Source: Planctomycetales bacterium (lineage in GTDB: Bacteria; Planctomycetota; Planctomycetia; Pirellulales; UBA7805). Taken from it: a DNA stretch of 5,257 nucleotides. This document shows, piece after piece, positions 4,709 through 5,257 of this stretch. The stretch is from assembly GCA_011772275.1 (NCBI GenBank), contig WVZU01000407.1, positions 7,996-13,252 of the forward strand, written 5' to 3'. The notes under the pieces are model-generated. The model was given only the letters and a program-made list of their open reading frames with translations, did no database searches and had not been told where the DNA came from. Both the position numbers and the translations under genes were made by a program. The first letter of the stretch is position 1; each line of letters begins with the position of its first letter.

Positions 4709-4770
4709 GAAACGGGGACGGGTCCAGTTATTGACGTCACGCACCAAACGGGACCTGTCGCCCTTTTCGG
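4709..4770 (+). repeat. 62-bp hairpin repeat, copy 4 (with 9-bp head duplication)
   Basis: GGGGACGGGTCCAGTT and AACGGGACCTGTCGCC arms flank ATTGACGTCACGCACCA. This is the most degenerate stem of the four, with two mismatches and one G-U. The head unit GGGGAAACG is duplicated in tandem (4697-4705, 4706-4714). Its right end lies directly against the transposase stub. Confidence 0.88.
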
Positions 4771-4771
4771 C

Positions 4772-5002
4772 GGGGGCATCCTGGAGCAACACCGGAACGG
4801 TACTTTGTTGAACACGGTGGAAGTGGTGCTGCGTTGGGCGGCGACGTTCACTTGGCGTGGGCATGCTCCGATTGTTCGTCAGATCGAAAAGGTCTACGAG
4901 CGTGGTGTGAAGCTCACAAAATCCGCTTTCCGGCCCATCGCCGTGCGATTGCACAGAGCAGATGACATCAGCAAATGGAGCCTCTCCATCCTACCGGTAT
5001 GA
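4772..5002 (+). pseudogene. C-terminal remnant of a DDE transposase
   Basis: The + frame reads ILEQHRNGTLLNTVEVVL, then WAATFTWRGHAPIVRQIEKV, YERGVKLTKSAFRPIAVRL and ISKWSLSILPV before TGA. The order 'ILE-H-NG-LL', 'T-W-G-PIV', 'VY-GVKLTK-A', then 'KWSLSI' resembles the C-terminus of IS630/ISAzo13-like planctomycete transposases, from memory; the exact family is not settled. No DDE catalytic core is present, since upstream of 4772 the frame runs into repeat copy 4 and then antisense of the antitoxin gene. It is therefore a stub of about 76 residues, cut at the repeat boundary. Not expected to be functional. Confidence 0.5.
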
Positions 5003-5058
5003 AGCGGTACATTCTTCTCCTGCGGATGCCTTCGACTTCGGCAAGATTTAGGTATCAG

Positions 5059-5133
5059 TCGGGCTGAAAGGATTTGAACCTTCGACCTCTGCGTCCCGAA
5101 CGCAGCGCTCTAGCCAAGCTGAGCTACAGCCCG
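5059..5133 (-). tRNA. tRNA-Pro (anticodon CGG)
   Basis: Read on the - strand, the acceptor arms CGGGCTG and CAGCCCG pair fully, with C1-G72 as in bacterial proline tRNAs, and the discriminator is A (5059). The D-arm is GCTC/GAGC, the anticodon stem CTGCG/CGCAG with loop TTCGGGA (anticodon CGG, codon CCG), and the T-arm GAAGG-TTCAAAT-CCTTT with one G-U. CCA is not encoded: CTG follows the discriminator, so a nucleotidyltransferase must add it. Reading CCG suits a GC-rich genome. Confidence 0.96.
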
Positions 5134-5153
5134 AAAAGTTTACAGCGAAAAAC

Positions 5154-5181
5154 ATTGTACCGGCGGGCAGGGGACGGTCAA
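5154..5181 (-). promoter_or_regulatory. Promoter of the tRNA-Pro gene
   Basis: On the - strand TTGACC (5181-5176, 5 of 6) and TACAAT (5159-5154, 5 of 6) are separated by 16 bases. The predicted start near 5147 leaves a leader of about 13 nt before the mature tRNA 5' end at 5133. This is the clearest sigma70-type promoter in the window. Confidence 0.7.
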
Positions 5182-5257
5182 TGTCCAGCGTTCTGGCGGC
5201 GCGGTGTTGGGGGGGGGTGCATCCAGCGAACGGCCGGGTTATGAGAAGCCGGCTACA

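Noticed and set aside
2356..4770. CRISPR array
   Set aside because: The repeats are 62 bp, irregularly spaced by 38 bp to over 1 kb, and separated by genes; no regular spacers or cas genes.
4280..4771. + frame extending the transposase stub leftward through the toxin-antitoxin operon
   Set aside because: This part is antisense to two convincing overlapping genes and then crosses repeat copy 4; only 4772-5002 shows transposase-like sequence.
743..5217. Homopolymer runs C8 (743-750) and G9 (5209-5217) as phase-variation tracts
   Set aside because: Neither lies in a coding frame or between -35 and -10 boxes of a called promoter, so no switching role is supported.

Overview
The window reads like a moderately GC-rich planctomycete (Pirellulales-like) chromosome. 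Three things suggest this: an Lpg1974/Legionella-OMP-type barrel protein with the planctomycete-style motif RIWLELLNANDKGVRARYWHF (split here as PRIWLEL and GVRARYWHF), an orphan PEP-CTERM secreted protein, and a dispersed 62-bp hairpin repeat of the GGGGACAGGTCC type that I associate with planctomycete intergenic regions. The taxonomic call is inference from these families; no phylogenetic marker is present.

Layout, left to right. Positions 1-545 hold the C-terminal half of a sugar (CUT2-type) ABC permease on the + strand, followed by a terminator-like hairpin. After about 290 non-coding bases comes the outer-membrane barrel gene (838-2004, +). Positions 2005-2921 have no credible gene but are densely structured. 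They hold GC-rich hairpins (2114-2241), two copies of the 62-bp repeat (2356-2425, 2464-2525), a sigma70-like promoter (2583-2611), a perfect 12-bp tandem duplication (2630-2653) and two intrinsic terminators (2676-2745, 2781-2820). Promoter plus first terminator would define a small RNA of about 125 nt, the best candidate here for something undescribed. The PEP-CTERM gene follows (2922-3533, +).

Positions 3534-3949 are again gene-free and hold a strong hairpin, the third repeat copy (3614-3675) and another long stem. A VapBC-type toxin-antitoxin operon lies on the - strand (antitoxin 4378-4599, PIN toxin 3950-4381, 4-bp overlap). Upstream of it are the fourth repeat copy (4709-4770) and, starting 2 bp beyond that copy, what looks like the C-terminal stub of a DDE transposase (4772-5002, +). 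A tRNA-Pro(CGG) gene with its own promoter (5059-5181, -) closes the window.

The genes do not form one pathway. The ABC permease belongs to an operon cut off at the left edge. The barrel and PEP-CTERM proteins are both envelope or exported proteins but have separate signals. The region from 2005 to 5050 looks accessory: short genes separated by same-orientation copies of one hairpin repeat, with a toxin-antitoxin pair and transposase debris next to a tRNA. No obviously new multi-gene system is visible. The repeat family and the putative small RNA deserve attention.
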